Shown: positions 32,338 to 41,239 of the stretch, piece after piece
Layout of the letters: every line of letters starts with the position of its first letter
Numbering within the stretch: position 1 is the stretch's first letter
NCBI GenBank assembly: GCA_039105265.1
Contig: JAPFFF010000055.1
Location: 496,001 to 560,000, forward strand
Direction: 5' to 3'
Origin: Tritrichomonas musculus
Lineage: Eukaryota > Parabasalia > Tritrichomonadida > Tritrichomonadidae
DNA: 64,000 bases
The notes under the pieces: model-generated
Seen by the model: the letters and a program-made list of their open reading frames with translations, nothing else
The model's database searches: none
Told to the model about the DNA's origin: nothing
Made by a program: the position numbers and the translations under genes

Positions 32338-34278
32338 CCCGTATTTTACACAATCTCAATGAGTTTGCGATAATTCAATACTTCATTTCATTTACAAAAA
32401 TGCTTTCAATATTTGAGAACTTTATTTATATATTTTTATTATTGTCCTAATCAATATAAAACTGATCAGAATTCGACCAAATCGCTTTTCTGAGTAATTA
32501 AGATGCTCTTACAAACAAATTCTTCTAATTCCGCAACAGATGAATCGCCTTTTTACAAAATAATTTCTACATATTCTTAAAATCTTTTAATCATCGCATT
32601 TCTACCTTCACATGTTCAGTTCAGCCAGCACACACGAAAATTATTTTTATACACTTACATTCGGCCCGCTTAACCGATCTGAGGAGAGGTTTTATCACGT
32701 TTTTACATTCTCATGTTATTTAGCAAAATTTTCACTACCTACGACAAAATTTGTTCTACAACTAAGACTTCCATTATAAGCCGCAATTTATTTTTGTTAT
32801 TTTCAAGAATAAATAGCCAAATATAATTTTCTTTTTTTTTTTTTTTTTATCTATTTATTTACTTATTGTTTTATTTATTTTATTTCTTACTGTTTTTGAC
32901 ATTGAAAAAAAACTATTATATAACCCTTACTATTTTCTCAGGTGATTTTTCAAAATATTTTTGGAAAATAACTATTATGTAGTTTCAGATTTTTGAACAA
33001 GCATAATTTCTTTATAATATATTTACATATATGCACAAGAAAAATAAATTCCTAAACAAAACTTTTCGATTAAAGATTATTTTTTTTTTTTTTCTAAGTT
33101 TTTTAAACATTTTTTTTTTAAATTAGCTTTTCAAACTCGACATAAGCAATTGTTGAAATAGACTTTAATCAAAAAAAAAAAACAAAATTTGGCGCTAAAT
33201 TTCAAGGAAATTAGTTAAAATAGCGCCACATTTTCAATTCAAAAAAAAAAAAACTATCATACCAATTTTGAGAGCTGAGATTTTAAATTTGAATGATTTT
33301 ACATACGTTTGCTTTCAATTTTTCTATGTATCATAAAATTAAAATATTTCATCATTGAATAATAATTAATGAATAATTTTGATATTATTGAAATCAAAAG
33401 AAATTGTTATATAATTATATAAATGCAATATTCCAATTACTTTCAAAAAAAATTAAATTTAAAGAATTTACATTAAATATCGTTCCAATTTAAATAAATT
33501 TCTTAAATTATATCATTAAAGCATATAAATTTTATGATTATTGCATATCTTGAGCAGAAACACAAAAAATGACGAAGTTTTTATTTTCACAAAAAAAAAT
33601 TAATGATGATCTTTTTCATTCATTGTTTCTTATTCATTGTGATCTAATTAAGAAATTTTACTAGTTAAATTTTGCAATTGCAAAATTATATCAGTGATAA
33701 TTTAGAAAATAAAAAAAATCAATGTTTTTTGAATGTGATATCTGATAAAAAAAATGGCATACTGTTGTCAGCAATATGGTATATAAAAAAAGTGTGCTCT
33801 AAAAATAAGATTTCTTTGCTCCTACTAAGAAAAAAAAAGAATTCAAATTTTTGAGAAAAAAATGTATCTTTAATACTAGTTGAAACTTTCATCAACAAAT
33901 CAAGTATATACTCATTAAGATATATTCAAGAGGGAAATCCGTAATTACTAATACAAGAGAAGATTTCCAAAAATATTAATTTTTCGAATTATTTCCAATT
34001 TGTTATTTTTCTATAAAAAAGCTTAAAGATTAAAGTTTATTTGAATTGTATTCTAATTGCGCAGTTTAAAATATCTAAATATAATTTTATTTGTCATTTT
34101 GAAGCCTGTAAAGTTTTCACTTAACTTTTTTCAAAAATAAACGAACGTAAACGTACATAAAAAAATAGTCGCTTAACTTTTTGAATTAAAAAAAAAAATG
34201 TAAAAAAAAAAAACTATTCAATTTTTTTTATAAAGTATTGAATTATCGCAAACTCATTGAGATTGTGTAAAATACGGG
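32338..34278. mobile_element. 1.94-kb TA-flanked element inside kinase-Sel1 gene no. 2
   Basis: Perfect 46-bp terminal inverted repeats: the left is 32338-32383, starting CCCGTATTTTACACAATC, and the right is 34233-34278. TA lies on each side (32336-32337 and 34279-34280). Between are only AT-rich sequence and homopolymer runs with no ORF above 61 codons, so it carries no transposase. The TA duplication fits a non-autonomous Tc1/mariner-type element. Leaving out the element and one TA gives an uninterrupted kinase hinge, VVEYINGQTLDH. Confidence 0.85.
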
Positions 34279-34345
34279 TATATAAATGGACAAACTCTGG
34301 ATCATATAAATGACAATATTTATTTTAAATGACGAAGATGTGGTT
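34279..34345 (+). pseudogene. Kinase-Sel1 gene no. 2, middle sliver between two elements
   Basis: 67 bp left between the TA element and the Maverick. It continues the kinase hinge (INGQTLDHINDN), then meets a TGA; a neighbouring frame gives NDEDVV, which resembles the next kinase helix, so another small frameshift is likely. The last six bases TGGTTA, or five, are the Maverick target duplication. Confidence 0.65.
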
Positions 34346-34520
34346 AGTAGTTACGTTAAGGAGGGTTCCGCTGTAAACAGCTCCGCCCATCCTTAACAAT
34401 GTTTAGGACCCCTTCCAGAGTACTCCAGAGAGGTTCAACCCCTTCCCAGACCCTCCTGGAACATATATGATGACCCCTATAACTATATAGCTACAGAGCT
34501 TTGTAAACACTCTTCCACGG

Positions 34521-34654
34521 ACCCCAAAACCACGAAAAAACCCTATCTGGGACCCTCTAGAAACACTATTTCTGACCCCTTCCAGAGACCCCAAAACCAC
34601 GAAAAAACCCTATCTGGGACCCTCTAGAAACACTATTTCTGACCCCTTCCAGAG
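34521..34654. repeat. 67-bp tandem repeat, two copies, in the Maverick terminal repeat
   Basis: ACCCCAAAACCACG recurs at 34521 and 34588. The unit includes the GC-rich mark CTATCTGGGACCCTCTAG. The same pair is present inverted in the right terminal repeat. GACCC/GGGTC blocks are frequent here, and such subterminal repeats may bind the element's integrase. Confidence 0.85.
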
Positions 34655-34663
34655 ACCCTAAAA

Positions 34664-34699
34664 ACACTGTTTTTGAGATCTTTATAAATAACCCCAAAC
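34664..34699 (+). promoter_or_regulatory. Maverick promoter-like box, TATAAATAA
   Basis: The sequence around CTTTATAAATAACCCCAAAC is shared with 41165-41203 (CTCTATAAATAACCTCAAAC), upstream of the KilA-N gene, and with the right terminal repeat. It holds a TATA-box-like core at 34682 and stands 60 nt before the ATG at 34742. Sharing ahead of different genes suggests an early-type promoter. Confidence 0.5.
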
Positions 34700-34741
34700 G
34701 TAATTTAAATGATTTTTTTATCCCCTACTTATAATTATAAT

Positions 34742-35113
34742 ATGACTACAGAAATTCAATTCCACCTCGAATCAATCGTTGATGAATTCTATGACTACAT
34801 AGATGAACTCGATAAGATTCACTGTGTTGATGATATTATGGAATCACTTCATGAAACCTTGATCCCAATGAATCTTGATAGAGATTTCAATGTATATAAC
34901 ATCCTCACGTATTACGACATCGATGATCTAGACGATCTCGATGATATCTTCAACGCTCCATACTATGATGATGGAGCTGTAGACTTAAAGATAGAGACTA
35001 TCGATAGATGTATTCATTTATTGATGATGAAAGAAGATTTCCATCGTGAAGATGAATCGGACGAACCCCTTATCGATATGGACTCAGATGAGTTCGCTGA
35101 TGATGAAGAGTAA
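34742..35113 (+). CDS. Small acidic protein, terminal-repeat copy 1
   Basis: 123 codons from ATG 34742 (an in-frame ATG at 34709 would add 11 residues). I prefer 34742 because the TATA-like box then stands 60 nt away, close to the 52 nt seen at the KilA-N gene. The protein is strongly acidic, with the run YYDIDDLDDLDDIF and an acidic tail ending DSDEFADDEE. No domain recognised. An identical protein is encoded in the right terminal repeat, so the element has two copies. Acidic proteins of this size can be regulators or DNA mimics, but that is speculation. The pair points to a role early after entry or to promoters in the repeats. Confidence 0.75.
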   Translation: MTTEIQFHLESIVDEFYDYIDELDKIHCVDDIMESLHETLIPMNLDRDFNVYNILTYYDIDDLDDLDDIFNAPYYDDGAVDLKIETIDRCIHLLMMKEDFHREDESDEPLIDMDSDEFADDEE

Positions 35114-35255
35114 GGGAAGTTCTCGAAGAGTAAGTGATGTTTATTTTTGTTCATCTATGTATTTATTGTTAATGATTACTCTTCAAAAACATCAATTATT
35201 GATATCTCTAAATAATTAATGTCGAGCTAAAATAATTATTTTTATTCTATTATAA

Positions 35256-38200
35256 ATGAGTAACAAACTATTGAGTAAGTTAAATAAATCCGAAATATTA
35301 TCATTACCGGGGTTCAAAAGATATAAATCATATGTAATGAGACAATTAATACCGTTATTGCGGGATAAGAAAAAAGAACTAGGTATCGATTTCAGAGGTG
35401 TTCGCGTTAATGATTATATTAAACGATTTAATGAAGTACGAGAATCTAATAAGAAACGTAAACAAAATAAAATATCTCGTCAAGTGAAAGCTCTGTTCGA
35501 CCGTTCATTTATGAACATCGATACCGGATACACATCATCCAAAACCGAAGAGAGACGTCGTTATGAAGAGAACGTTCAAGATAAATCTGAATATCAGTCT
35601 GAGATGAAACGAATGATGACGGCTGTTAATAAACATGAGTCATTCGAAATCGACATCAATGATAATAGTGAGAAACAATACGCGTTTACTCAGGTATTAC
35701 GAAATATCCGTAAGATGAAATCATCTGAATGGAAACCTCTTGTATATGGATATGATATGAATGGATCTGGTAGAGTGTTTCATTTGAATCAAGAATCGAA
35801 TCTAGAAGATTTAATACGATGTATCCTCGGTGAAATAACAGTTGAAGAATATAGTTCTGATTGCGGTAATCCCCATTTAGTCGGCTGGGATTACGTTCCA
35901 GTTAGATTCGAAGTGAAGTTCATTAAGATGACTAAGAATGAGAAGACAGGTAAGACTGAGTTCATTGAGAAGGTTGATGGTGAAGAAGTCGTTATTGAAT
36001 CCGTTGATGATTATCGTGGTTCACCAGACGGTGGTTTCTTCCCTTATATCAATCTCATTGAATCATTAGACTTATCGAGATATCAGATATATAACTCTAT
36101 TGATAAGAAGAATTATCGAGATAACTGTTTTGTACATGCGTGTGTTCAGTCAGGTGTATTCAATGATGAAGAACTTTATAAGTTACGTTCTATAATGTTA
36201 ACTCGAAATATACCAAACAAGAAGATATTAGAGATAGCGATCTTAATGAAGTGTCACTTCGTTGTATATAAGTTCGATGATAAGAGAGACTCTCGACACC
36301 AGAGACAACTGAGTATTGATACTCGAAAGAACACTAAGGTTGTATCCGATAGAGTTGTTCAGTTATTAACATATAAAGATCATTTCATGATCGATATGAA
36401 CGAGAAGGTACCTATCACTAAGTATTACATCGAACATAAAGATGAATTAGATTCTAAATATTCAGATATGGATCCTAAACAACGTCAATTAATTAAGAAT
36501 AACAAGGGAGATACAGATGAAGGTACTGGACTTACCACCGTTCTTAAAACGATGTTCGAACATGGATACTTTAGAGAAATCAATCAATGTGAACAAGGTG
36601 TATTAAGTACTTGTGAGTTTGATAATCATTTGAACGACTACAATGATCTCTCATATGATGAAGAATCATGTTGTAAACCAGAGTCGATAGATCTCAAGAA
36701 GATCACCGAATGGTCTCATATATACTACGCTGATTATGAGACTAATGTAACTGAAGGTAAACATAAACCCTATATGTGTTGTCTATGTGATGAGAAGAAG
36801 GTAGCTACATTCACTAGCGATCATCTTACGAGTGATTTCTTGGATTCACTCGAGACGAATTCATTAACATACTTTCATAACTTGAAGTACGATGGGTGTT
36901 TCTTCATAAATGAACCTGGTTGGGAGGTTCAAATAACTCAACGTTCTGGAACTCTATTACAGGTCGTCATGGATCAATATAAATGGATCGAAGTTAAAGA
37001 TCCGAAAACCAAAGAACCTGTTATCGATCCGAAGACCGAGAAACCAAAGATGAAGAAGATTAGGTCTAAACATTTAACATTCAGAAACAGTTATTCAATC
37101 ATTCCATCTTCATTATCTAAATTCGATGACATGTTTAAACTAAAGGTTCATAAAGAGATCATAGCGTATAAGATATATACTACTAAGAATATGAAGCGTA
37201 AATGGATCCCTTTCGATGAATTCTATAATCAATACATTGTCGAGAATATCGATAAGAAGACATCAGATGAACTCGATAAAGATCGAGACCAACTCCTTCG
37301 TAACGCTCGATTCGCGAAAGCGTATAAAGAAGATATCAAAGAAATAGAGATCATGAAGTACGCGAAGTTCTACTGTATCAAAGACTGTATTACGTTAATG
37401 GATGGAATGAAGAAATTCAATAACGATTTATCCGAGGTATTTAAGAAGACTGATAAATCTTGGATCGGTATTCATCAATTCATATCTATCTCGGCTGTTG
37501 GTTATGATTTCGCTCGTATATATGGATGTTTCGATGGATGTTATCAATTATCTGGTAAACCACAGAACTTCATTCAACGTTGTGTATCTGGAGGTAGAAC
37601 CATGACAGCTGATAACGTAAAACAATATATTGTTGATAGAATCCAAGACTTTGATGCGGTCAGTTTATATCCATCAGCGATGTCAATCATGGATGGTGTC
37701 CCTAAAGGTAAACCTAAAGTGATCCCAGATAACTGTACTCATGAACAGTTAATGAGTTATGATACATTCTTTATCGAAATCAACATCAAGAGTCTCTCAT
37801 GTAAGTCAAATCATCCGTATAAGTTCGGTCATGTATTCAAACATAACGAATCTGGATCAAAAATATACTGTAATGAACCAATCGATCACTACTATGTTGA
37901 TAAGGTCACCTTAATGGACTTAATCGAATTCTATGATATTGAGTATGAATTCATTCGCGGATATTACTTCGATGATGGTTTCAATGATAAAATCAATGAG
38001 TTCATCAAAACGTTATTCGATTTGAGATTAAAGTATAAGAATGAAGAGAATCCACTCGAGAAGACGATTAAACTATTACTCAACTCTATCTACGGTAAAT
38101 CAATATTGAAACCTATGACTGATGAGATCAAAGTTGTTGATCAGAAGAAGCTCATTCCTTACTTATATCGTAACTATAACTTCATCAAAGAAGTTTCGTT

Positions 38201-38786
38201 TAATTTGAATACCAAATGTTTCGTTAAGAAGATCAAACCTATCAACAATCATTTCAATCTTCCCCAATTCGGTGCGTCAGTGTTATCATGGAGTAAACAC
38301 ATCATGAATCAAGTTATGAGTACAGCTGAACAGAATAATATAGACATATACTATCAAGATACTGACTCGTTACACTTGAAAGAGTGTGATGTCCCTATAT
38401 TAGCTGAGATTTATAAAGAGAAGTACGGTAAAGATCTTATCGGTAAACAGATGACTCAGTTCCATTGCGATTTTGATAAATTTGATGGGGCTGTCGGTCA
38501 GATACATTCTCGAAAGTTGATCGCGTTAGGTAAGAAATCATATCTCGATATACTCGTCGATGAAACCGGAATGGAAGGTTATCATATGAGAATGCGTGGA
38601 TGTCCTAAACAATGTATCCTCAATAAATGTAAGCGAATGGGTATTACAGTGGAAGAACTATATGAGAGATTATATAACGGAGAATCAATCACATTTGATC
38701 TCACTGATGGATCAAACTGTTTCAAGAAAACTAAGTGTTTCCAACAAATTACATTACCTCAATTTAGTAGAACTATGAAGTTTTGA
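35256..38786 (+). CDS. POLB: Protein-primed family B DNA polymerase
   Basis: 1176 codons from ATG 35256, with TATTTTTATTC just upstream. Exonuclease motifs: YADYE at about residue 490 (Exo I), HNLKYDG at about 540 (Exo II), YCIKDC at about 706 (Exo III). Polymerase motifs: DFDAVSLYPSAMS at about 798 (A), LLLNSIYGKS at about 939 (B), YYQDTDSLH at about 1033 (C). All catalytic acids are present. The long N-terminal part (residues 1-480) includes DNCFVHACVQSG and, about 90 residues on, LLTYKDHFMID, a Cys-His layout like the OTU-type fold reported on some polinton polymerases (inference). It would copy the element from its termini, using a protein primer as in phage phi29 and adenovirus. Confidence 0.95.
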   Translation: MSNKLLSKLNKSEILSLPGFKRYKSYVMRQLIPLLRDKKKELGIDFRGVRVNDYIKRFNEVRESNKKRKQNKISRQVKALFDRSFMNIDTGYTSSKTEERRRYEENVQDKSEYQSEMKRMMTAVNKHESFEIDINDNSEKQYAFTQVLRNIRKMKSSEWKPLVYGYDMNGSGRVFHLNQESNLEDLIRCILGEITVEEYSSDCGNPHLVGWDYVPVRFEVKFIKMTKNEKTGKTEFIEKVDGEEVVIESVDDYRGSPDGGFFPYINLIESLDLSRYQIYNSIDKKNYRDNCFVHACVQSGVFNDEELYKLRSIMLTRNIPNKKILEIAILMKCHFVVYKFDDKRDSRHQRQLSIDTRKNTKVVSDRVVQLLTYKDHFMIDMNEKVPITKYYIEHKDELDSKYSDMDPKQRQLIKNNKGDTDEGTGLTTVLKTMFEHGYFREINQCEQGVLSTCEFDNHLNDYNDLSYDEESCCKPESIDLKKITEWSHIYYADYETNVTEGKHKPYMCCLCDEKKVATFTSDHLTSDFLDSLETNSLTYFHNLKYDGCFFINEPGWEVQITQRSGTLLQVVMDQYKWIEVKDPKTKEPVIDPKTEKPKMKKIRSKHLTFRNSYSIIPSSLSKFDDMFKLKVHKEIIAYKIYTTKNMKRKWIPFDEFYNQYIVENIDKKTSDELDKDRDQLLRNARFAKAYKEDIKEIEIMKYAKFYCIKDCITLMDGMKKFNNDLSEVFKKTDKSWIGIHQFISISAVGYDFARIYGCFDGCYQLSGKPQNFIQRCVSGGRTMTADNVKQYIVDRIQDFDAVSLYPSAMSIMDGVPKGKPKVIPDNCTHEQLMSYDTFFIEINIKSLSCKSNHPYKFGHVFKHNESGSKIYCNEPIDHYYVDKVTLMDLIEFYDIEYEFIRGYYFDDGFNDKINEFIKTLFDLRLKYKNEENPLEKTIKLLLNSIYGKSILKPMTDEIKVVDQKKLIPYLYRNYNFIKEVSFNLNTKCFVKKIKPINNHFNLPQFGASVLSWSKHIMNQVMSTAEQNNIDIYYQDTDSLHLKECDVPILAEIYKEKYGKDLIGKQMTQFHCDFDKFDGAVGQIHSRKLIALGKKSYLDILVDETGMEGYHMRMRGCPKQCILNKCKRMGITVEELYERLYNGESITFDLTDGSNCFKKTKCFQQITLPQFSRTMKF

Positions 38787-38816
38787 AAAATAATATAATA
38801 TTTTTCTTCTATTGAA

Positions 38817-39374
38817 ATGTCGTTCGAAGTATTAAGAAATCATGAAGATTATGAGATCTTGAATGAATATCCACATACAATTCGACGTAAGAGAGATGGT
38901 AGAGTAAATGGTGAATGGTCTGATCAGAAAGGTTATATTGTGGTTAAGTTAAATCAGAAATCTTATAAGAAACATCGAATTATTGCGGAACAATTTATTC
39001 CTAATCCTGAAAATTTACCACAGGTTGATCATAAAAATCATATAAGAACAGATAACAGAATTGAGAATCTTGAATGGGTTCCAGAAACACTTAATTGTAA
39101 GAATAAGTCAAGACATAGAGGGGTTGAATATACATTCATAACAGAACTCGATGAAGATAATTCATTTGAAATAAACAGTTATCGCGGTCATGATTTTACT
39201 GATTATTATTATAACATAGAAGATGGAGAATTCTATTTGAGAATATACGATGATTTATACAGAAGATTACATGTAAATATTGATCGAGGTAGTGAATTCG
39301 TATTATTAAAAGATATCAATAATAAACCATTTAAGATATATATCAAGTCATTCAAATCTAATTATGGATTATAA
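38817..39374 (+). CDS. HNH endonuclease, homing-type
   Basis: 185 codons from ATG 38817, 30 bp after the polymerase stop, with TATTTTTCTTC upstream. Residues 1-45 resemble the NUMOD4 region (YEILNEYPHTIRRKRDGR, QKGYIVVKL). Residues about 57-97 are an HNH_3-type core: HRIIAEQFIPNP, VDHKNH, RIENLEWV. Histidines and asparagine of the HNH motif are in place. The C-terminal 80 residues are unlike known DNA-binding repeats and are of unknown function. Such nucleases are frequent passengers in DNA viruses and could cut competing or target DNA. It could also have been adopted for element replication; nothing here shows which. Confidence 0.85.
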   Translation: MSFEVLRNHEDYEILNEYPHTIRRKRDGRVNGEWSDQKGYIVVKLNQKSYKKHRIIAEQFIPNPENLPQVDHKNHIRTDNRIENLEWVPETLNCKNKSRHRGVEYTFITELDEDNSFEINSYRGHDFTDYYYNIEDGEFYLRIYDDLYRRLHVNIDRGSEFVLLKDINNKPFKIYIKSFKSNYGL

Positions 39375-39406
39375 TTCTAAAACCAATTATTTTTTATGTA
39401 AATCAA

Positions 39407-39622
39407 ATGGAAAGATACTTCATAAATGATATAGAAGTACACTTCGTTGATATACCTGGATTCAATGGTAAATACATGATCTCTGTCGAAGAACCATATC
39501 TCGTTATAGAAAAATCACCTATACGTATCCTTGATAAGTGGTATAACAGTTTGGGAGAAATCTCTGTATTACTCAATGGAAAACTATATATCGTTGACGA
39601 ACTACTTGAATTAATTAATTAA
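39407..39622 (+). CDS. Small NUMOD4-like protein
   Basis: 71 codons from ATG 39407, preceded by TATTTTTTATG. PGFNGKYMISVEEPYLVIEKS and the following GEISVLLNGKLYIVDELLEL recall the NUMOD4 unit (GF..YY.IS...V, then V.L.GK.Y.V..L) found at the front of HNH homing enzymes, but no nuclease core follows. It may be a remnant of a second HNH gene or a small DNA-binding protein. It lies in the plus-strand series between the HNH gene and an unknown gene. Confidence 0.5.
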   Translation: MERYFINDIEVHFVDIPGFNGKYMISVEEPYLVIEKSPIRILDKWYNSLGEISVLLNGKLYIVDELLELIN

Positions 39623-39648
39623 ATCAATATTTTTATTTGACTGAAACA

Positions 39649-40101
39649 ATGTCTGTGAAACAATTCGTTGAGAAATTAAACCTCAAAAACAACAACACTA
39701 ACAAACTCATCGTATATCTCGATAGTAAGATATACCCTAACGAGTTCGGTATCAGTGTACGTCCGTTACTAGTTAAATATGGATCCACCATCATCGATAT
39801 GAAACAACTGATTGAGATCTTCGATAAAGTCCCATACATCACCGTTAAAGAGAATCGTTATCGATCTGTATATAGAGATCCTATGATAATGACGATTGAC
39901 TTGACCCTTAAAGAATATAAAGATAACACATACTATGAATATTACATCGATAAGTTATGTTTACGAAACGAATTGAAGAGATATGAGAAGATCTATACTA
40001 AAGCTCATGAAGTCATCACTGAATATAAACAGACGATCACTAAGAGTCAATCAGTTGATGATTTCCGTGAGATAGATAAAGATGACGATGAATGTATCTA
40101 A
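39649..40101 (+). CDS. Unknown Maverick protein
   Basis: 150 codons from ATG 39649; the frame is open 12 nt further back from a TTG. The ATG is preceded by TATTTTTATTTG, the signal seen at other starts in the element. The protein begins MSVKQFVEKLNLKNN, has a middle with mixed helix/strand character (LIVYLDSKIYPNEFGISVRPLL) and a helical C-terminal part ending in an acidic tail DKDDDECI. No family recognised. The opening pattern, a short helix then a VRPLL..YGSTIIDMKQL segment, could be a KilA-N-like or other small DNA-binding fold, but this is weak. Confidence 0.6.
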   Translation: MSVKQFVEKLNLKNNNTNKLIVYLDSKIYPNEFGISVRPLLVKYGSTIIDMKQLIEIFDKVPYITVKENRYRSVYRDPMIMTIDLTLKEYKDNTYYEYYIDKLCLRNELKRYEKIYTKAHEVITEYKQTITKSQSVDDFREIDKDDDECI

Positions 40102-40645
40102 ATCGAGACTATATGGATTGAGTTTATTTTTGATTCCTGGATCTAAAAAATGATTTATTTTTTGGCAAAAACCAACCGTCTACGTGGGATGCGTCATGCA
40201 TTCGATATGAGATGATACGTACCCGGGATCCACGGAGTGGACTTTGCATGCAAATGATACCACCCCATAAAGAGAAACACTGCATCCACTATGGCTGGGG
40301 AAAGAACGAATCTTTCATTACAAGAGGATTACATTTGTCGACAAATGCCCGTATTACCCCATAATCCACAAGTAATAGCTTACCCAAGGTGTTTAGTTCG
40401 CTTGGGCTCTATCACAAATATGGACCGGAAATAATACGAAAAATCGGTACTGAGGAGAATCGAACCAGTGTTCCGGACCACCGATTCATGACTCTACGAC
40501 TGTACCCGTTAACGTTAACAAAGAAATGGGTCCATATAGGTACTTATTTATAAGAGGCTGTCACTTTTTCTAGCCTGTAGACGCTATCTCACGATAGGAG
40601 GCACTTAGAGCGGTTTTGACGATAGATTTGGGATATCGTTTTCGA
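40102..40645. other. Non-coding, G+C-richer block of the Maverick with hairpins
   Basis: No ORF. It contains ACCC..GGGATCC-type clusters, a CCCAAG/CTTGGG hairpin at about 40383-40407, and the tRNA-like fold at 40445-40509. Part of the 1.1-kb gene gap between 40101 and the KilA-N start at 41240, the longest non-coding stretch in the element. Confidence 0.6.
40445..40509 (-). other. tRNA-like hairpin
   Basis: On the minus strand GGTTCGATTCT matches the tRNA B-box/T-loop, and the ends pair (CGGGTAC with GTACCG, one bulge). Upstream lies GTCGTAGAGTC, similar to a D-arm end. However, the inner 9-bp stem GAATCGGTG/CACTGGTTC competes with a cloverleaf, and a proper T-stem does not form. It may be a tRNA-derived remnant or a structured RNA rather than a working tRNA. 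Confidence 0.3.
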
Positions 40646-40699
40646 CGGTTATGAGGTCAATTTATTTGACCTTAACCGCCATGGTTAATTTATTTGACC
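40646..40699. repeat. Two tandem hairpins
   Basis: CGGTTA..AGGTCAA-TTTAT-TTGACCT-TAACCG forms a long stem at 40646-40678. A second copy of its core, GGTTAATTTATTTGACC, follows at 40683-40699. Confidence 0.65.
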
Positions 40700-40841
40700 T
40701 TCCTGAGATATATAAAAATATGGGATTTTGGTATCGATTTTCAGAAGATCATATCTCAATGAATACTCAACCGATCGAGACGTTCTATATATCAAATTAA
40801 AGCGCAGATCATGAAGAATCTAACGAGCTCTATGAGGCGAC

Positions 40842-41170
40842 TATGGGAATTCCCATACTCGAAATATCACTGACGAAAACCATGAAATTTCATATGTTAC
40901 GACCATCTAGAACGATATATTGATAATCGAATATTCATGATGATATATAGCGAAAATCGGCTGTTACGAGCCTCTCAGCTCTAGTGCGGAAATTTCCGCA
41001 CTAGAAATATCATTAATGAAAACCATGGATTTTCCCTATCTACGACCATTGTGGAGCGTTTCATGAAATAACCTCAAAACCACAGATACAGGTGTTGATA
41101 AAAAATCAAATATATAGATCCTAAATCGACTATGGGAATTCCCATACTCGAAATATCACTGATGAAAACC
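40842..41170. repeat. Three iterated palindrome modules
   Basis: Perfect palindromes at 40842-40857 and 41131-41146 (TATGGGAATTCCCATA) and at 40981-41004 (24 bp, half-site CTAGTGCGGAAA). Each is followed at once by GAAATATCA, two or three variable bases and TGAAAACCA-like sequence (at 40861, 41004 and 41150), so spacing is 143 and 146 bp. The palindromes differ in sequence but the position relative to the shared tail is the same. Confidence 0.8.
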
Positions 41171-41203
41171 ACTATTTTTGAAATCTCTATAAATAACCTC
41201 AAA
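41165..41203 (+). promoter_or_regulatory. Second copy of the TATAAATAA box
   Basis: CTCTATAAATAACCTCAAAC matches the box in the terminal repeats (34664-34699). Its TATA core starts 52 nt before the ATG at 41240. Confidence 0.5.
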
Positions 41204-41239
41204 CTATATTTAATCGAATATTTTTCCGTGAATTCAAAT

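Larger units (their letters stand above)
34346..35151. repeat. Left terminal inverted repeat of the Maverick
   Basis: Matches the reverse complement of 57089-57895. The outer ~50 bp are near-identical; a patch at about 34396-34425 differs between ends; the rest is nearly identical, including a whole 123-codon gene, and matching stops at TTATTTTTGTT. A short 67-bp tandem repeat lies inside. Confidence 0.9.

Noticed and set aside
32338-34278. Element as a spliced intron of the kinase gene
   Set aside because: No GT-AG borders, perfect 46-bp inverted repeats and TA duplication; trichomonad introns are short. It is a transposon.
40842-41146. CRISPR-like array
   Set aside because: Only three modules, 143-146 bp apart, palindromes not identical, and no cas-like genes in a eukaryotic context.
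41125-41190. Hammerhead ribozyme (CTGATGA and GAAA boxes near a palindrome)
   Set aside because: The CUGANGA box is present in two of three modules only, the boxes are in the wrong order and distance, and no cleavage-site stem forms.
41132-41239. Upstream ATG for the KilA-N gene
   Set aside because: The extra codons would translate a palindrome module and the shared promoter-like box; ATG 41240 has the usual TATTTTT signal.
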